From: an uncultured Hyphomicrobiaceae bacterium
Lineage (GTDB): Bacteria > Pseudomonadota > Alphaproteobacteria > Rhizobiales > Hyphomicrobiaceae
DNA: 38,464 nt
NCBI GenBank assembly: GCA_937873575.1
Contig: CALMPK010000014.1
Span: forward strand, 1-38,464
Direction: 5' to 3'
Part shown: one piece after another, positions 9,413 through 19,476 of the stretch
Numbering within the stretch: position 1 is the first letter of the stretch
Layout: each line of letters opens with the position of its first letter
Notes under the pieces: generated by a model
What the model saw: the letters and a program-made list of their open reading frames with translations, nothing else
Databases searched by the model: none
What the model was told of the DNA's origin: nothing
Program-made: the position numbers and the translations under genes

Positions 9413-10300
9413 TCACTCGATGTTCGCCACCTGCTCGCGCATCTGGTCGATCACCACCTTGAGGGCGAGGCCGGCACGGGTGATCTCGGTGGCGTTGGCC
9501 TTCGAGCAGAGCGTATTGGCCTCGCGGTTGAACTCCTGCATCAGAAAATCGAGCTTGCGGCCGACGCTCCCCTCTTCCTCCATCAGTCCCCGCGCAGCGA
9601 CGATGTGGGAGGCGAGCCGCTCGAGCTCTTCCGCAACGTCGGCCTTCGTCGCCAGCAGAACAGCCTCCTGATGCAGGCGCTGGGCATCGAGAACGGCGCT
9701 TGCTTCGACAAGCCGGCGCACCTGATCGGCGAGGCGCTCGGCGATGGCTTCGCGCGTGCGTAGAGGGCTTTCGCGGACCTCCGCGACGAGCCGCCCGATC
9801 TCGTCGAGCTGGCCCGAGATCACCACCGACAGTCGCGCGCCCTCTTGCGTGCGGGCGCGGGCCAGATCGTCGAGGGCGTGCTCCACGCTCGCCATCATGG
9901 CGTCGAGGCGCGGCTTCTGGTGCGCCTCGTCGTCGACCGGCTCGACGACCTCGAGAACGCCGCGCATGGAGAGGAGCGTTTCGACGGGTGGCCGCTCGCC
10001 TCCCGCCAGCGCGCGAATGCGGTCTGCTGCGACGAGGACCTGAGCCAGCGCCTGCTCGTTCAAACGGATCTCGGTGACGCCGCCGGTGCGCTGAACGGCG
10101 AGATTGATGGAGATGCTGCCCCGGCTGAACCGGCGCGCGACGGCATCGCGCACACGAGCTTCGAGGGCGTCACTACCGGGTGGAAGGCGGAGCCGCACGT
10201 CGAGACCGCGGCCGTTGACGCTGCGAACCTCCCAAACCCAGCTCTGGCCCTCGTAGGAGCCTTCGGCGCGGCCGAAGCCGGTCATGCTGTTCAGGGACAT
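9413..10300 (-). CDS. yicC: YicC family endoribonuclease / RNase adaptor-like protein
   Basis: This 295-residue protein has the YicC hallmarks: the opening NSMTGFGRAEG, the segment EVRSVNGRGLDVRLRLP, and the C-terminal GRKLDFLMQEFNREANTLCS and KVVIDQMREQVANIE. Family members have been linked to RNA cleavage and to targeting of small RNAs for decay; the exact role here is unknown. It acts in the cytoplasm, with no signal peptide or membrane segment. Its place between mltG and gmk is the usual one in Hyphomicrobiales. The second ATG (five codons in) is an alternative start. Confidence 0.93.
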   Translation of the reverse strand: MSLNSMTGFGRAEGSYEGQSWVWEVRSVNGRGLDVRLRLPPGSDALEARVRDAVARRFSRGSISINLAVQRTGGVTEIRLNEQALAQVLVAADRIRALAGGERPPVETLLSMRGVLEVVEPVDDEAHQKPRLDAMMASVEHALDDLARARTQEGARLSVVISGQLDEIGRLVAEVRESPLRTREAIAERLADQVRRLVEASAVLDAQRLHQEAVLLATKADVAEELERLASHIVAARGLMEEEGSVGRKLDFLMQEFNREANTLCSKANATEITRAGLALKVVIDQMREQVANIE

Positions 10301-10429
10301 CGGAGTTCCAACGGAGGCAGAAAGGGGATCGGAATCGGCCGGACCTTATCTGCTCGCGGAACGCGCAACAAGCGGCACGGCCAAGGCCGACGCGCTTGGC
10401 CCACGGGACGTCGCCTGGGGCAAGGAAGA

Positions 10430-11947
10430 TCAGCGCTTGGGTTTACGCGCCGGCAATGGCACGTCGCCGTCCGGCGCCGAATCCGAGGCCGCGGCGGCGG
10501 GCGCCTCGGCGGTGGCTGTTTCGGGCTTGGCCGCCTTCACCCGTGTCGCGCCACCAGCGGCAGCGTTGAGGTGGATGACCTGCGGCAGCGCGGCCGCCTG
10601 GCCGGAAGTCGCGGCGTTTCCGGGTTGCGGAGCAGGACGCGAGACGGCGCGTGTTCCGGGCGCCGCTGCCGGGGCAACCGGGATGGCCCCCTCGGCCGCG
10701 CCCTGCGCATTCGGGGCGGTCGTCGGTGCGGCTTGGGGTATGGGTGCCGAAGTCGGTGCAGCGCTCGGTTGGCTCGCGGCTTCCTCGCGCGCCTGCTTCT
10801 CGACCTTGCGCCAGTTCGAAACGGCGGCGTTGTGCTCCTTCAGCGACTCGGAGAAAGCGTGTCCACCGCTGCCGTCGGCGACGAAATAGAGGTCCTGCGT
10901 CTCCGCCGGATCAAGCGTGGCCTCGATCGCGGAACGGCCTGGGTTGCAGATCGGACCCGGCGGCAAACCATTGATCTGATACGTGTTATAGGCGGTCTTA
11001 CTGTCGATGTCCGAGCGCGTGATCGGTCGCCCGAGGCTGCCCTTGCCGCCGACCAGGCCGTAGATGATCGTCGGGTCGGATTGCAGCCGCATATTCTTGC
11101 GCAGCCGGTTCACGAACACGGCAGCGACGCGCTGGCGCTCGTCGGCGCGGCCGGTCTCCTTCTCGACGATGGACGCGAGAACGAGGGCCTGCTCGGGCGT
11201 CGACACGGGCAGATTGGGTTTGCGCTTTTCCCACATGGCGGTGAGGAACTTCTGCTGCTCGCTCAGCATGCGGTCCACGAGTTCCTGGCGCGTGGTCCCC
11301 TTGGAGAAGCGGTAGGTATCGGGCAGCAGCGAGCCCTCGGGCGGGATCTCGGTCACCTCGCCGGTCAGCGTTTCCTCGGCCGCGAGCCGCTCGATGATCT
11401 GAGCGCTGGTCAGACCCTCGGGCAGCGTGACCTTGTGCAGGATCGATTTGCCCTCGACGATCGTGGCGCGCACCTGCGACATGCTCGCGGATTTGCGGAT
11501 TTCGTATTCGCCCGCCTTCAGCACCGCGGGCTTGCCCTGCGACATCAGGTTGCGCACGTAGTGGCTGGCGACGAACGCCCAGCGGTTGGAGATGATACCT
11601 TCGCGCTCGAGACGGGCCGCGATCTCGATCGGGCCCTCGCCCTTCGGCACGCCCACGGTGCGCGTCACGGCCAGCGGACCGGCACGCTCGAACTCATGGT
11701 AGAGCCAAAGCATGGTGAGGCCGCTCACCACCATCGCGGCCAGAATGATCGTGAAGACGCCGCTGACGAAGCGGGCGAAGCCGGTCAGCCGGCGCGACGG
11801 GGCAGCTTTCGGCCGCTTGCGGCGCGGGCGCGGGGGCGGCGATCCCGGCTGCAACTGCTCGGCGGGGCTGCGCGGCGTCTGAGGACGCCGGCCGGCCGTG
11901 TTGTCCGGCCTGCGCTGCTGTGGTGCACCTGGCTGTTGACTGCTCAT
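10430..11947 (-). CDS. mltG: Endolytic murein transglycosylase MltG
   Basis: MltG cuts nascent glycan strands at the inner membrane and so sets peptidoglycan chain length. The predicted start (ATG 11947) gives 505 residues. There is a Pro/Arg/Gln-rich cytoplasmic tail (1-65), one membrane helix (FARFVSGVFTIILAAMVVSG), a LysM-like region, and the YceG catalytic domain. The catalytic segment is ASIVEKETGRADERQ (Glu near 262), followed by QSDPTIIYGLVGGKG and TYQINGLPPGPICNPG. The last 110 or so residues are an Ala/Pro-rich low-complexity tail absent from shorter homologues. A GTG 22 codons upstream is an alternative start; neither has a strong ribosome-binding site. Confidence 0.94.
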   Translation of the reverse strand: MSSQQPGAPQQRRPDNTAGRRPQTPRSPAEQLQPGSPPPRPRRKRPKAAPSRRLTGFARFVSGVFTIILAAMVVSGLTMLWLYHEFERAGPLAVTRTVGVPKGEGPIEIAARLEREGIISNRWAFVASHYVRNLMSQGKPAVLKAGEYEIRKSASMSQVRATIVEGKSILHKVTLPEGLTSAQIIERLAAEETLTGEVTEIPPEGSLLPDTYRFSKGTTRQELVDRMLSEQQKFLTAMWEKRKPNLPVSTPEQALVLASIVEKETGRADERQRVAAVFVNRLRKNMRLQSDPTIIYGLVGGKGSLGRPITRSDIDSKTAYNTYQINGLPPGPICNPGRSAIEATLDPAETQDLYFVADGSGGHAFSESLKEHNAAVSNWRKVEKQAREEAASQPSAAPTSAPIPQAAPTTAPNAQGAAEGAIPVAPAAAPGTRAVSRPAPQPGNAATSGQAAALPQVIHLNAAAGGATRVKAAKPETATAEAPAAAASDSAPDGDVPLPARKPKR

Positions 11948-12219
11948 CGCCGCTGGCCGAACCTCGCCTTGCTGTAGCGCCGCCGTCTTGATCGCCGCTC
12001 GTTCGGGGCGCACCCGCGATGAAACGCCCCAAAAATGTGGCGAAACACCGGATCGGACCGCGCATACCCGCCGGCCGCTCGAGGCTCACCCGCAGCAGCG
12101 AAGTCCAATCAACCGGCCTGTCCGTCCAGGGAACACGGCCGACCAGAGTCTCCGGCCTGACGACACACTAGCTGCTGGGCGCGTTCAGCTCCCGGGCCCA
12201 TTCCGCCGTGCGCCGGGGC

Positions 12220-13482
<1,263 letters not shown>

Positions 13483-14084
13483 GGCTGAGCTACCAACCTC
13501 GTTGAAGTTTGAGACAGTCACCCCCACCCGTAAGAACGTCTGGCAGGGAGAAGCGGAGACTTGGCTAGTCTAGCCGAGCACGAAGCCCGGCGTCATGCAG
13601 CGGCGCACAACAGACCGGCGTGCAGCGCGAACGCCGGGACCGATCAAGCAACGGGTTGGCCCAGATGCCGGCACTTGGCGACAACTTCGGGGCGGCAACT
13701 TCGTGCGACTTGGCCACCGCTGCCGGTCGTGGCCAATCGGCAAGCGGCCCACCGGCAGTTCGAGAATCGGTGCGGCCCGCGTGAGTGAAACACGCGTGAG
13801 TGAGCAGAGAACTCACCATTCAACGCCACTTCTGGGCAGCGCCGCTTCGGGCGGCGTCGCCGCCGAACGAGTACGACACATGCACCCTGCGGTACCGCCA
13901 CCCTGCGGAACCACAGGCCGGCCGCATCACGATCTTAGACGCGACAGCGGGCAGGCACCCCGCCCGCAGCGCGCGGCAGATAAGCCGGCGCTGACGGAAT
14001 CGGGGGCTACCGATGGTCTGCCCGGCTGCACGGCCTGTCGAGTCCCACGCTGAGGACCCGAAGGAAACGCAGCCGGATCGCTGC
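13483..14084. other. Long acpP-fabF spacer with a short direct repeat
   Basis: The 602 bases between acpP and fabF contain no frame with protein-like composition. An 11-bp direct repeat CGCGTGAGTGA occurs at 13778-13788 and 13793-13803, about 300 bases before the fabF start. It could be a regulator site for fabF, but nothing in the sequence proves this. No tRNA cloverleaf was seen. Confidence 0.4.
14061..14084 (-). terminator. Weak hairpin just after acpP
   Basis: Immediately after the acpP stop (reading the minus strand) there is a GCAGC/GCTGC stem with a six-base loop (14069-14084), followed by GTTTCCTT. The stem is short and the T-run broken. It may give partial termination, which would let acpP be made in excess of fabF. 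Confidence 0.3.
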
Positions 14085-14327
14085 TTAGGCCGCGCTGGCG
14101 TTCTTCTCGAGGAACTTCACGGCGTCGCCGACGGTCAGGATGTGCTCGGCGGCATCATCCGGAATCTCGCAGCCGAACTCCTCCTCGAACGCCATGACCA
14201 GCTCGACCGTATCCAAGCTGTCGGCGCCGAGATCGTCGATGAAGCTGGCGTTCTCGGTCACCTTCTCGGCCTCGACACCCAAGTGCTCGATGACAATCTT
14301 CTTCACGCGCTCAGCCACGTCGCTCAT
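14085..14327 (-). CDS. acpP: Acyl carrier protein
   Basis: ACP carries growing acyl chains on a 4'-phosphopantetheine arm through fatty-acid synthesis. The ATG at 14327 with GAGG seven bases upstream gives 80 residues. The modification site is S37 in [11 protein letters not shown]. The protein is strongly acidic with the normal four-helix pattern ([30 protein letters not shown]). It is flanked by fabG upstream (about 300 bases away, with no gene in that gap) and fabF downstream. Confidence 0.98.
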   Translation of the reverse strand: MSDVAERVKKIVIEHLGVEAEKVTENASFIDDLGADSLDTVELVMAFEEEFGCEIPDDAAEHILTVGDAVKFLEKNASAA

Positions 14328-14626
14328 CGTATTTCCTCGCGTTCTTTGGAACTGGTGATCTGGTTGATAGTGAGATCGCACAATGGAAAGCCGCACTCAA
14401 TCCGCAGACTCCGGAAAGGTTCCGGCACCGTCGGAATTCGAGCGGCAAACTCGTGGCCGGCACGTGCATACGCCTGCCAGTCAGCCGGTACACGAGTCCG
14501 TACCTCGAGACACCGGCCGAACCCTTGGAGATTGGGCTTTTCCCCAATTTCCGCAGGCGAAAACCGTTGGCTCGTTAACATACTTCACGCGGCATTGCCA
14601 GCACCGGTCCGCCGCGCCCCTTCCCC

Positions 14627-15373
14627 TCAGATCATGGCCATGCCGCCGTTCACATGAAGGGTCTGCCCAGTGACGTATCCGCCTTCGTTGCTTGCCAGAT
14701 AAAGGGCCGCGGCGGCGATGTCTTCCGGCGCGCCGAAGCGCTGGGCCGGAATCATCTTGGCGATCTCCTCGGTCTGCTTGTCGTTGAGGACGTCCGTCAT
14801 CGCCGTCTTGATGAATCCCGGCGCGATGCAGTTGGCCGTGATGCCGCGCGAGGCGACCTCACGGGCGAGGCTCTTCGTCATGCCGATCATGCCGGCCTTG
14901 GAGGCGGCGTAATTGCCAGGCCCCGGGATGCCGAACACGCCGGAAACCGATGCGATATTGACGATGCGGCCATAACCGGTCTTCGAACGCATCATGTGGC
15001 GCGCGCCGGCCCTGCAGATCATGAAGGTGGACGTCAGGTTGACGGCGATGACGTCGTCCCACTGCTCGTCCTTCATCACCATGAACAGGTTGTCTTTGGT
15101 CAGTCCGGCGTTGTTGACGATGATGTCGAGACGGCCCCCGACCGCCTTCACGGCCTCGTCGATCAGCTTGCCGACTGCGGCGCGGTCAGCGAGATCGCAC
15201 GGAACGACGACGATGCGGTCGCCGAGCTCGCCCTTGAGCGCTTCGAGCTTCTCGACCTGGCGGCCCGAGACCGCGACCGTCGCTCCGGCCTTGTGGAAGG
15301 CGCGGGCGATGGCGCCGCCGATGCCGCCTGTCGCGCCCGTCACTAGCGCCGTCTTGCCGGTCAGATCGAACAT
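14627..15373 (-). CDS. fabG: 3-oxoacyl-ACP reductase
   Basis: FabG reduces 3-ketoacyl-ACP with NADPH. The ATG at 15373 gives 248 residues. The Rossmann motif is VTGATGGIGGAIARAF. NNAG occurs in IIVNNAGLTKDN. The catalytic triad is S142, Y155 and K159 (in SVSGVFGIPGPGNYAASK). The C-terminal APGFIKTAMTD and GYVTGQTLHVNGGMAM match bona fide FabG rather than generic SDR enzymes. It follows fabD by about 50 bases; the frame is open back through fabD but that part is a shadow. Confidence 0.97.
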   Translation of the reverse strand: MFDLTGKTALVTGATGGIGGAIARAFHKAGATVAVSGRQVEKLEALKGELGDRIVVVPCDLADRAAVGKLIDEAVKAVGGRLDIIVNNAGLTKDNLFMVMKDEQWDDVIAVNLTSTFMICRAGARHMMRSKTGYGRIVNIASVSGVFGIPGPGNYAASKAGMIGMTKSLAREVASRGITANCIAPGFIKTAMTDVLNDKQTEEIAKMIPAQRFGAPEDIAAAALYLASNEGGYVTGQTLHVNGGMAMI

Positions 15374-15426
15374 GGGTCTCGTATCCTTCGTGGGTGAAGT
15401 TTTCGCTGGTCCGGTGACGACGCGCG

Positions 15427-16368
15427 TCAGACGATGCCGGCCGCAGCCTCCAAATCGGCTGGAGCGCCGAGGCTCGAGGCATTCAGCGACTTTTCGATGC
15501 GCTTGACGAGGCCCGCGAGCACCTTGCCGGCTCCGATTTCGTAAACGTCCGTGACGCCGTGCGCCACCATATAAAGCGTGCACTCGCGCCAACGCACCGT
15601 GCCCGTCACCTGCTCGACCAGCCGGCGGCGAATCTCGTCGGGATCGGAAATTGGCGAAGCCAGCACATTGGCGACGACCGGGACCGCCGGCGCGTTGATG
15701 GTGACCTTTGCCAGCGCCTCCGCCATCGCCTCGGCGGCGGGTTGCATCAGCGCGCAATGGAAGGGCGCAGACACCGGCAGCGGCACCGCGCGGCGCACGC
15801 CCAGCGCTTTGCCGACCTCCGGCACGCGATCGAGCGCCCGCTTGTGGCCGGAGAGCACGACCTGCGTCGGCTCGTTGTCGTTGGCGACCTGACACACGTC
15901 GCCCTGCGCCGCTGCTTCGGCAACCTTCTGAGCCACATCGAGACCGACACCCAGCAGCGCGGACATGGCGCCTTCGCCGACCGGAACCGCCTTCTGCATC
16001 GCCTGCCCGCGCAGCTTCAGAAGCCGCGCCGCATCCGCGAGGCTGAACGCTCCCGCCGCGGCAAGGGCGGAATACTCACCGAGCGAATGGCCGGCGACGA
16101 ACTTGACCTTGTCTGCGAGCTTGAAGCCCTTCTCCCGCTCGAGCACGCGCATCACCGCCATAGAGACGGCCATCAGCGCGGGCTGGGCGTTCTCGGTGAG
16201 CGTCAGGGCGTCCTTCGGTCCCTCCCACATGAGCTGGGAAAGCTTCTGGCCGAGCGCCTCGTCGACCTCCTCGAACACCTCACGCGCGGAGGCGAACGTT
16301 TCGGCGAGCTCACGGCCCATGCCGACGTCCTGACTGCCCTGCCCTGGAAATACGAACGCAATCGCCAT
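15427..16368 (-). CDS. fabD: Malonyl-CoA:ACP transacylase
   Basis: FabD loads malonate from CoA onto ACP. The start at 16368 (MAIAFVFPGQGSQ) gives 313 residues; a GTG four codons earlier is possible. The nucleophile is S95 in VAGHSLGEYSAL, the catalytic His is H204 in SAPFHCALMQP, and the family's EIGAGKVLAGLVKRI closes the protein. It is the first gene of the minus-strand fatty-acid block and has a plausible promoter just upstream. Confidence 0.97.
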   Translation of the reverse strand: MAIAFVFPGQGSQDVGMGRELAETFASAREVFEEVDEALGQKLSQLMWEGPKDALTLTENAQPALMAVSMAVMRVLEREKGFKLADKVKFVAGHSLGEYSALAAAGAFSLADAARLLKLRGQAMQKAVPVGEGAMSALLGVGLDVAQKVAEAAAQGDVCQVANDNEPTQVVLSGHKRALDRVPEVGKALGVRRAVPLPVSAPFHCALMQPAAEAMAEALAKVTINAPAVPVVANVLASPISDPDEIRRRLVEQVTGTVRWRECTLYMVAHGVTDVYEIGAGKVLAGLVKRIEKSLNASSLGAPADLEAAAGIV

Positions 16369-16808
16369 CGCCCGCCCCACAATCCGTCATAATTAAGTCG
16401 TGGCGGCTTTAAGCGTGGGGCCCGGGCAAGAGTCAATACCGGCCAAGTGCGGTAGCTGGCCTCGCCCCCGAAGGCGGCGGCGCTTGCTGCGCCGCAAAAC
16501 TCGAAATCCGAACCCGCGCCGGTCGTCCGCCAGCGCCCGGCGCGGACTCGCGACGCCACCTCCCCTCACCCCACCGCAATTTAAGATTGCTGTGGTTTCC
16601 CGATTTCGGCGAACCCACCCGTTCCGATGTCGGAATGTCGCGACCTGACCTGCAACATCAGGATTTGACGAAAATAATTGGAATTGAACGACTTCAATCA
16701 AGTCACGGAATAAGTGAGCAAATTTGTCGCACGAATTGTCTCTCCCACGATTTTGCCACATTTGGCCGAGCATTGGCCGAGTGTTCAAGAAACGCCTAGG
16801 AGAAAGAC
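16369..16808. other. AT-richer divergent region between fabD and the CHAP-like gene
   Basis: This 440-base stretch holds no gene. Its right part (about 16640-16790) is clearly more AT-rich than the surroundings. It contains overlapping inverted repeats, TTGAA-CGAC-TTCAA and GACTT-CAATC-AAGTC, near 16685-16705, and a doubled TTGGCCGAG near 16761-16780. These suggest the control region of the plus-strand gene starting at 16809. The left part carries the fabD promoter candidate. Confidence 0.4.
16408..16436 (-). promoter_or_regulatory. Candidate sigma-70 promoter for fabD
   Basis: On the minus strand TTGACT (16436-16431) and CTTAAA (16413-16408) are separated by exactly 17 bases, about 40 bases before the fabD start. 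The -35 is close to consensus; the -10 is moderate. This is pattern evidence only. Confidence 0.4.
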
Positions 16809-17348
16809 ATGAGCAAGAAGATCTTCGCTCTGCTGGCTGCGATCATGATGCTGCCGGCCCTCGTTTCGACAGCGGATGCGGCCCCGCATCGCAAGTCGCA
16901 CTATTCGAAGTCCTACAGCTCCGGCCACAAGGTCGCCAAGCGCAGCGTGCGCCACAACCGCAGCGCGTCGTCGCGCCGCGCCACGTCACGCCGGTATGCT
17001 TCGCGCAGCAGCTATCGTAGCCGCAGCGCATATCGCAACAGCGAAATGACCAACGTCAGCTATTCGTCGGGCTCGCGTTACGCGGCAGGCCCGCGCCCTG
17101 GCAAGTGGTGCGGCTGGTGGATGCGCACGCAGCGCGGCGGCGGCTCTCACCTGAACGTCGCCTGGAACTGGCGCAGCTACGGCAGCCCGTCCTCGCCGCA
17201 GGTTGGCGCCGTGGTCGTCTGGCGCCATCACGTGGGTCAGATCGTCGGTCAGGCCGCCAACGGCCGCTGGCTGGTCCAGTCGGGCAACGACGGCGGCGCC
17301 GTGCGCACCCGCGCCCGCTCGATCGCCGGAGCGGTCATCCGCATGTAA
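16809..17348 (+). CDS. Secreted basic protein with CHAP-like C-terminal domain
   Basis: The 179-residue product starts after a strong ribosome-binding site (AGGAG seven bases before ATG). Residues 1-24 form a signal peptide (LLAAIMMLPALVSTADA). Residues 25-80 are unusually rich in Ser, Arg, Lys, His and Tyr, probably disordered and cell-wall or polyanion binding. Residues 95-179 resemble a minimal CHAP/NlpC-type papain fold: a Cys in KWCGWWM, then PQVGAVVVWRHHVGQIVG with the candidate catalytic His, and a terminal beta segment. If active, it would cut peptidoglycan peptides or amides. The domain is short, so it may bind rather than cut. It stands alone between fabD and a strong terminator, under its own AT-rich control region. 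Confidence 0.8.
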   Translation: MSKKIFALLAAIMMLPALVSTADAAPHRKSHYSKSYSSGHKVAKRSVRHNRSASSRRATSRRYASRSSYRSRSAYRNSEMTNVSYSSGSRYAAGPRPGKWCGWWMRTQRGGGSHLNVAWNWRSYGSPSSPQVGAVVVWRHHVGQIVGQAANGRWLVQSGNDGGAVRTRARSIAGAVIRM

Positions 17349-17375
17349 GCGACCGACAGGTCGAGTAAGAAATGA

Positions 17376-17404
17376 GGGCGGTCCGCCAAGCGGATCGCCC
17401 TTTT
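17376..17404 (+). terminator. Strong intrinsic terminator after the CHAP-like gene
   Basis: An 11-bp stem (GGGCGGTCCGC with GCGGATCGCCC, one G-T wobble) and a CAA loop are followed at once by TTTT. It lies 27 bases after the stop codon. Confidence 0.85.
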
Positions 17405-17599
17405 CGTATCCCCCGCGGCCGGGCCTCGGTTTGTCAACGCCGGCCCGGGCCGTCGACCGGCACTCACCGGTCTTGCTTTCGCGCCTCCCCCGCTCGGCCC
17501 GCGGCAATCCTACGAAAGAGACTTCCTTCCGGGCACCGCGCCCCCTAGAGTGCGGCGCACAAATCCGCATTCCGCATCTTCGAGGGACAAGCACTGCCG

Positions 17600-18649
17600 A
17601 TGACCGCCATCCGTACTCCCGCCAAGCACTTCGCCCCCCTCGCCATCGGCGCGCCTGAGCCCTATCGCGCTCTGCCCGTGCGCATCGAGCGCATGATCCA
17701 CTTCATTCCGCCCCACAACGAGAAGATCCGCGCCAAGCTGAAGGACACGATCAAGCAGGTCGACGTCGTGCTCGGCAACCTCGAGGACGCGATTCCCGCG
17801 ACCGACAAGGAGGCCGCGCGGCAGGGCTTCGTTTCGATGGCGAAAGAGCACGACTTCGGTTCGACGGGCCTATGGACTCGCATCAACTGTCTGAACAGCC
17901 CATGGGCGCTCGACGACATCACCACGCTGGTCGCGGAAGCCGGCAACAAGCTCGATGTGGTCATGCTGCCGAAGGTCGAGGGACCGTGGGACATCCACTA
18001 CCTCGACCAGCTCCTGGCGCAGCTCGAAGCCAAGCACGGCGTCAACCGGCCGATCCTGATCCACGCCATTCTCGAAACCGCAGAAGGCGTCAAGAACGTC
18101 GAGGCCATCGCCGCCGCGTCCCCGCGCATGCACGGCATGAGCCTCGGCCCGGCCGACCTCGCGGCTTCCCGCGGCATGAAGACGACCCGCGTCGGCGGCG
18201 GCCACCCCGACTATCAGGTTCTCGCCGACGCTGACGGCGACGCCCCGCGCATGCGCTTCCAGCAGGATCTCTGGCACTACACCGTCGGCAAGATGGTCGA
18301 CGCTTGTCTCGCTTACGGGCTGAAGCCGTTCTACGGCCCGTTCGGCGATTTTTCCGACAGCGCCGCCTGTGAGGCGCAGTTCCGTAACGCCTTCCTGCAA
18401 GGATGCCTTGGAGCCTGGTCGCTGCATCCTTCGCAGATCGAGATCGCCAAGCGGGTGTTCTCGCCGGACGTGAAGGAAGTCCTGTTCGCCAAGCGCATTC
18501 TCGAGGCTATGCCGGACGGCACCGGTGCCGTCATGATCGACGGCAAGATGCAGGACGACGCCACCTGGAAGCAGGCCAAGGTGATCGTCGATCTCGCCAA
18601 GCTGGTCGCCTCGAAGGACCCGGCCATGGCGGCGGAATACGGGCTTTGA
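17600..18649 (+). CDS. mcl: L-malyl-CoA / beta-methylmalyl-CoA lyase family protein (HpcH/HpaI, CitE-like)
   Basis: Enzymes of this family cleave malyl-CoA to acetyl-CoA and glyoxylate, the closing step of the serine cycle, and in some bacteria act on beta-methylmalyl-CoA. The 349-residue protein has the metal and substrate motifs of the family. [13 protein letters not shown] carries the acidic pair. RINCLNSPW and [11 protein letters not shown] follow. [17 protein letters not shown] has the metal-binding Glu, and [14 protein letters not shown] the Asp. [15 protein letters not shown] and [11 protein letters not shown] are malyl-CoA lyase signatures. GAGGGA lies upstream of the ATG. Co-location with xoxF and fhc supports a C1-assimilation role. 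A lyase of the ethylmalonyl-CoA pathway is an alternative that the sequence cannot exclude. Confidence 0.9.
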   Translation: MTAIRTPAKHFAPLAIGAPEPYRALPVRIERMIHFIPPHNEKIRAKLKDTIKQVDVVLGNLEDAIPATDKEAARQGFVSMAKEHDFGSTGLWTRINCLNSPWALDDITTLVAEAGNKLDVVMLPKVEGPWDIHYLDQLLAQLEAKHGVNRPILIHAILETAEGVKNVEAIAAASPRMHGMSLGPADLAASRGMKTTRVGGGHPDYQVLADADGDAPRMRFQQDLWHYTVGKMVDACLAYGLKPFYGPFGDFSDSAACEAQFRNAFLQGCLGAWSLHPSQIEIAKRVFSPDVKEVLFAKRILEAMPDGTGAVMIDGKMQDDATWKQAKVIVDLAKLVASKDPAMAAEYGL

Positions 18650-18763
18650 CGGCCCACAGGCGGCACTCGTGGTACGGTCTTGGCTGGGGCAGGGTGTCGC
18701 GGGCGCCCGGCTCAAGTCGCCGCTTCCATGTTAAGCTGCCATGATGATGGTTCGGGGAGGAGC

Positions 18764-19315
18764 ATGACCGAGCAGAAGCCCAAAACAAAGCCGCGAACGG
18801 CCGCCAAACGCGCGCCGCGTCAGGGGCTGCGTGGAAAAGCGGCGAGCACGGCCAAAGCTCAGGCGAACCCGGCGGAGGTCACCGCCCGCCCCCCGTCGAA
18901 GGGGAAGGGCACCCCCAAGGCGAAGGCGAAGGCACCTGCGAAGGCCAGATCCGGTCGCGGCCGGAAATCGGCTGCGGCAGAGGCGCGTTCGACGCGCGAG
19001 GCCCGGTTCGCAGTGGGCGATGTCGTTCGCCACAGGTTCTATCCGTTTCGCGGCGTGATCTACGACATCGATCCGGTCTTCGCCAACACGGAAGAATGGT
19101 GGCTGTCGATCCCGGAGGAGATCCGCCCGTCCAAGGATCAGCCGTTCTATCACCTGCTGGCCGAGAACGCGGAGACCGAGTACGTCGCCTACGTCTCCGA
19201 GCAGAACCTGTTGCCCGACAACACGGGCAAACCGCTGCGCCACCCGAAGATCCGCGAGATGTTCGAGGTCGACGACGATGGCGCCTACCATGCGGTGTTC
19301 ATCAGCCGTCATTGA
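18764..19315 (+). CDS. hspQ: HspQ-family protein with long Lys/Ala/Pro-rich N-terminal extension
   Basis: HspQ (heat-shock, hemimethylated-DNA-binding YccV family) modulates Lon-dependent proteolysis in enterobacteria. The ATG at 18764 follows GGGGAGGAGC, a very strong ribosome-binding site, and gives 183 residues. The conserved HspQ core runs from about residue 79: FAVGDVVRHRFYPFRGVIYD, EWWLSIPEEIRPSKDQPFYH, YVAYVSEQNLLPD and HPKIREMF. The first 78 residues are an Arg/Lys/Ala/Pro tail (PKAKAKAPAKARSGRGRK) resembling histone H1 tails, about doubling the usual length. The tail might bind nucleic acid; that is inference. The gene stands alone between the malyl-CoA lyase gene and the convergent C1 cluster. 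Confidence 0.9.
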   Translation: MTEQKPKTKPRTAAKRAPRQGLRGKAASTAKAQANPAEVTARPPSKGKGTPKAKAKAPAKARSGRGRKSAAAEARSTREARFAVGDVVRHRFYPFRGVIYDIDPVFANTEEWWLSIPEEIRPSKDQPFYHLLAENAETEYVAYVSEQNLLPDNTGKPLRHPKIREMFEVDDDGAYHAVFISRH

Positions 19316-19402
19316 CCGGAGTGCAGGCTACGCGCGATGCGTCGGATCGGATCCCGCCGTCACGCGCTGGGCCGGCCGATCGACGTGGCGCAGTTCTGCG
19401 CG

Positions 19403-19423
19403 CGCACGTAAAACCCACGTGCG
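19403..19423. repeat. Hairpin between convergent hspQ and CLADCW genes
   Basis: A perfect 7-bp inverted repeat CGCACGT/ACGTGCG surrounds the loop AAAACCC. It lies between two convergent genes, where a bidirectional terminator would be expected, but there is no T-tract on either side. Confidence 0.3.
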
Positions 19424-19476
19424 AGTACGGCAAGAAGGGATCGAGGCAAGAACGGATCGAGAGTTGTAGCGCGACG

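Noticed and set aside
9845-11977. 710-residue plus-strand open frame opposite yicC and mltG
   Set aside because: Antisense to two recognised genes, low-complexity Arg/Gly/Ala composition, and no domain.
15374-15895. Possible N-terminal extension of FabG into fabD
   Set aside because: The frame is open but overlaps fabD out of frame, and FabG has its normal length from the ATG at 15373.
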